DNA from: Caenorhabditis remanei
Taxonomy: Eukaryota; Nematoda; Chromadorea; Rhabditida; Rhabditidae
NCBI RefSeq assembly: GCF_010183535.1
Contig: NC_071329.1
Span: forward strand, 7,564,001 to 7,628,000
DNA length: 64,000 nt
Direction: 5' to 3'
Shown here one piece after another: positions 60,501 to 64,000 of the stretch. How positions within the stretch are numbered: position 1 is the stretch's first letter; every line of letters starts with the position of its first letter. The notes under the pieces are model-generated. The model ran no database searches, was not told the DNA's origin, and saw only the letters and a program-made list of their open reading frames with translations. A program made the translations under genes and the position numbers.

Positions 60501-63500
60501 AGATAGAAGATATAATAAGAGTTCAAGAAGTTCTACTTACTGGAGCTGAAGCAACTGCGGCGACGATTTGCTTTTCGATAACGTCTTCCACAATTTCAGG
60601 CTCCGAAGAGTGGTTTGATGGCTCTTCGGAAGTTGGTGCCTCTTGTACTTGTGAATGCTCGACTTTTTCGAATGTATCCTCGCTTCCGGATTCTGGAGTG
60701 GCGGTCTCGGGATGGGCGGCGTCACTGTGAACATGCACTACATCAAATGACTCTTCTTGGATATCTGGGGAGACGGCGGATTCTGGGGCGGCTTCTTGTG
60801 TTGGAGCTTCTGTTGATTCTGGTCCAGATTCTACTGATTCGACGTGGTAGGCAACTGCGACCTCTTCTACTTGATTTTCAGCGGCTGGTGCTGATTCGGC
60901 GGCTGGGGCTTGTTCGTGATGCTCTTCTGGAGCTGGAGCTGGGGCTTCTGGGGCTGATTCTGTAGAGGCAACATGGACGGATTCAAAGGTCTCTTCGACT
61001 GGGGCATCAGAATGAGCTTCTGATGGAGCGGCTTCTGCAGCAGGTGTCTCAGCTGGTGCAGCGTCGTCGTGATGCTCTGATGAGGCTTCTGGAGCTGATT
61101 CAGTTGCAGCTACATGAATGGCTTGAACGACTTCCTCAAGAGGAGCTTCATGATGAGCATCTTCTGCGACTGGAGTGGCTTCTTCCTTGTGTTCCTCAGA
61201 GTGAACTTCCTCTTGAGCTTCAGATGGAGCAGCTTCTTCATGATGCTCCTCCACGGGCGCTGGAGCAGCATCAATATGAGCTGGTTCTTCATGACTTGGC
61301 TCTTCGGCATGAGCTTCGACGTGAACTTCGGATGAAGTAGCTTCTTCCTTGTGTTCTTCATGAGCTGATTCAGCAGTTGGTGCAACTTCCTCTTTGTGCT
61401 CTTCGGCGGCAACAGGAGCTTCTGGAGCGGACTCTGTGGAGGAAACATGAACAGCTTCAATGACATCTTCTACTGAAGTTTCAGCAGGAGCAGCAGCTTC
61501 TTCCTTGTGTTCTTCAACATGAACCTCCGATGGAGCAACATCAGCAACTGGTGCAACTTCCTGGTGATGTTCTTCATGAGCTGGGGCTTCTGGTGCAGAC
61601 TCTGTTGAAGCAACATGAACAGATTCAATGGTTCCCTCAACTGGAGCGTCAGTGTGAGCTTCGGATGAAGCGGCCTCCTCCTTGTGCTCTTCAGCTGGTG
61701 CGGCTTCTACTGGAACTGATACAACATCTTTAGCTTCCTCGTTAGCTTCTGGAGCAGCTTCCGATGGAACAGCTTCCTCCTTGTGCTCCTCAGTCGAGGC
61801 TGGAGCAGCGTCAGCATGCTCGGCATGAGCCTCTTCCTTGTGCTCTTCTGCATGAACTTCTGATGAAGCAGCTTCCTCCTTGTGTTCCTCAGCATGAGCT
61901 TCAGCGTGTGCCTCTGGTGCAGCCTCCACTACTGGAGCAGCATCCTCCTTGGGTTCTTCTGGAGCTGGAGCAGCTTCGGTTGAAGCTAGATGGACAGCCT
62001 CGAAGACTTCCTCGAGTGGAACATCGGCAGGAGCAGTGACAGCGTCTTCTTTGTGCTCTTCATGAGCTGACTCAGCAGCTGGAGCAGCTCCTTCCTTGTG
62101 TTCCTCGGATGTAGCTGGGGCTTCTGGGGCAGCTTCAGATGGAGCAGAAGCTTCTTCTTTGTGCTCTTCTCCATGGGCTTCAACGTGAACCTCCGATGGA
62201 GCTGCATCATCCTTGTGTTCCTCATGAGATGCCTCGGCAGCTGGGGAAGATTCCTCCTTGTGTTCTTCTGAAGCAGCTGGAGCAGATTCAGCGGCAGCTA
62301 CATGAACAGCCTCGATGACGTCTTCAACTGATTCTGAAGCGTGCTCATCCTTGTGCTCTTCAGCAGCTGGGGTTTCATGGACTGGAGCAGCATCATCTTT
62401 GTGCTCCTCATGAGCTGGTTCGGCGACTGCAGCGGCTTCTTCCTTGTGCTCAGCAGCTGGAGTTTCCTCCTTTGCGGCCTCTTCCTTGTGATCTTCCGCG
62501 GCTGAAGCAGATTCGACTGGAACTGATACAACTTCCTGAGAATTTTCGTGATCTTCTTGTTTGTGTTCCTCAACTGCAGCAGAGTCAGCATGAGCGTGTT
62601 CGGCGTGAGCCTCCTCTTTGTGATCCTCAGCTGAAGCTGGAGCAGCTTCGTTCTCAGCAACATGAACAGCTTCAATGACGTCTTCAACGACTTGAGCAGC
62701 AGCATGTTCAACATGGGCATCATCAGTGTGTGGAGCATCAACATGAGATGGTTCTGAGTCACTTACAGCAATGTGAACAGTTTCAGAAGACTCCTCAGCA
62801 GCTGGAACAGCAGCAACTTCCTCCTTGTGTTCTTCATGAGAAGCCTCTACACTTGGAACAGCTTCTTCCTTGTTTTCTTGTTCTTGATCTGGAGCAGCGT
62901 GGGACTCCTCATGTGTTTCAGCTACTGGTGTTGATTCGACAGCAACCACATGAACTGATTCAATGTGATCTTCGACAGTAGCTGGTGCAGCATCATCCTT
63001 GTGCTCTTCAACTGGAGCGTGAGCAGCATCAGCTGGAGCAGACTCCTCTTGAACAACTGGTGGATGCTCTGATACAGCCTCAATGATTTCAGTTCCATCA
63101 GCAAGAACTCCCTTGAAAACAATTCTGGCTCCCTCTGGAACCTCTTGTTCCTCAGCATGAGCTGGAGCAGCTTCAACCGATTCGACATGAACGGCTTGAG
63201 CGATTTCCTCAACTGGAGCAGCGGCTTCCTTGTGCTCTTCTGACTTGGCGTCTTCATGAGCTGGCTCTGCGTGAGCTTGCTCGGCATGAGCCTCAGCTAC
63301 CTCTTCTTTGTGCTCTCCATGCTCCTCAGCATGAGCTGAAGCAAAAAGATTAAAAATCAAATCAGAATAAAGAAATGTCTCACCAGAAACTCCTTCAACA
63401 ATCTGTGTTCCATCAGCCAAAACTCCCTTGACCACGACTTGAGCCTCCTTAACATCCTCCTTATCATCCTCCTTTGCTTCATGTGAAGCAGCAGAATCAC

Positions 63501-63801
63501 CATCAACTCCAACATGAACAGAATCAAACTTCTCCTCAACAGAATCCTTCTTTTCCTCTCCATTCACCTTCTCAACGACAGCATCTTTCACCTCTTCCAA
63601 CTTGTCAACAGCATCAGAGAAGACGTCTTGAATCACAGCAGATGCATTCTGAACGGCTTCTTGGATAGCAGAATCTTTGGCATCCTTCGCTTCAGCAGAA
63701 GCATCAGAGTCGATTGGCTTGTCTTCAGTGTTTTTGGCGAAAGGAATCAGATTCTTTGCCGAGCTGAAGGCCGATGAGAAGAACGATGACGAATCGGCCA
63801 T
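57514..63801 (-). CDS. lec-2: LEC-2-type galectin with giant acidic N-terminal region
   Basis: Long form, exons in transcript order: 63801-63384, 63335-60541, 58868-58803, 58539-58451, 58386-58059, 58009-57848, 57801-57679, 57627-57514; 1,364 residues. Residues 1-1071 are Glu/Ala/His-rich, built from EEHKEE phrases and at least a dozen hydrophobic VHV phrases (such as EAVHVASTESAPEAP); they should be mostly disordered. Residues 1094-1232 and 1233-1364 are two galectin domains (HISVRFDEGKLVFNTFAKGEWGKEER; HLNARFDEKHVVRNSLINSAWGNEER), with intact sugar-contact residues. An ATG at 58823 gives a short 279-residue form, and the 1.67-kb intron before it could hold its promoter. A 48-nt in-frame intron lies at 63383-63336. 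Paralogue number is from memory; lec-1 is the main alternative. Confidence 0.85.
58869..60540 (-). other. Large lec-2 intron, probable internal promoter
   Basis: This 1.67-kb intron separates the acidic N-terminal exons from the exon holding the MSHESAF start. Its size relative to the gene's other introns (40-260 bp) suggests it carries the promoter of the short galectin form. It contains CT-rich runs (58943-58978) and a CA repeat near 59750, but no site I can name. Confidence 0.4.
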
Positions 63802-64000
63802 AGTAAGCAGATGAAGTCAACGGAAGAAGAAGAAGAAGTGGCGGAAAGAGAATGAGACACACACCTCTTTGCAGGCTTGGAGTGTGTCGGAATGAGTCTG
63901 AAAGTGCACAGCAGGCCGATTTGAAGGGAGGCACTACACTCTTCTTCTCTCCACCTCTCAAGAGCCAACACTATTTCCATTCTCTTGGGGGCGTGGCTTC
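63802..64000. other. lec-2 5' leader and promoter, window edge
   Basis: On the minus strand an acceptor-like CTTTCAG lies near 63900, about 100 bp before the start codon, and could take a spliced leader. GAA repeats at 63825-63838 are pyrimidine-rich in the transcript. The region is cut by the window end. Confidence 0.4.

Noticed and set aside
60537..63668. Many long frames opposite and out of phase with the lec-2 N-terminal region
   Set aside because: They mirror the repetitive Glu/Ala/His codons (Leu/Gln/Arg or Lys/Leu-rich shadows) and have no independent signals.
1..64000. CRISPR arrays, prokaryotic operons or viral insertions
   Set aside because: No regularly spaced repeats, no ribosome-binding sites and no viral-type genes were seen; the window is ordinary nematode nuclear DNA.

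Overview
The window reads as nuclear DNA of a Caenorhabditis-type nematode. The evidence is AT-rich intergenic DNA, many introns of only 44-60 bp with TTTTCAG-type acceptors, acceptor-like sites just before several start codons (typical of spliced-leader addition), and proteins that match well-known worm families. I rebuilt eleven protein-coding genes by joining exons by eye; in ten of them the exon lengths add up to a whole reading frame with one terminal stop under the model given, and in lec-3 this holds for both alternative starts. The gene order recalls C. elegans chromosome II (zyg-11, hda-2, swsn-7; then lec-3 and nlt-1), but the species cannot be named from the sequence alone.

Layout. 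2.1-4.6 kb (+): a glutaminase with ankyrin repeats. 6.8-8.5 kb (+): an F-box-like protein of unknown function. 11.6-14.3 kb (+): ZYG-11, a CUL-2 ubiquitin-ligase receptor. 14.9-16.5 kb (-): HDA-2, a class I histone deacetylase. 17.3-21.7 kb (-): SWSN-7, the ARID2/BAF200 subunit of a SWI/SNF remodeller. 25.5-28.5 kb (-): an NRF-6-type acyltransferase-3 membrane protein. 31.6-32.1 kb (+): NLT-1, an SCP-2 lipid-transfer protein. 32.6-41.2 kb (-): LEC-3, a two-domain galectin with alternative first exons. 41.2-50.1 kb: about 9 kb without a gene I can support. 50.1-52.2 kb (-): a secreted serine carboxypeptidase. 52.6-54.5 kb (-): an SLC22-like transporter. 54.8-57.0 kb (-): a four-span membrane protein of unknown function. 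57.5-63.8 kb (-): a LEC-2-type galectin whose long form carries a repetitive acidic N-terminal region of about 1,070 residues.

Functional grouping. Three genes act in chromatin or protein turnover (zyg-11, hda-2, swsn-7). The right half holds galectins, a lipid-transfer protein, a transporter and a lysosomal-type protease, which suits secretory or intestinal biology, but no operon can be proved here. The most unusual item is an elongator tRNA-Met gene split in its anticodon arm by a 1,086-bp inverted-repeat transposon; removing the element and one copy of a 2-bp duplication gives exactly 73 nt. Other points of interest are four perfect NFI-type dyads, two long hairpin elements, two GC-AG introns, and two 48-nt introns that keep the reading frame open.
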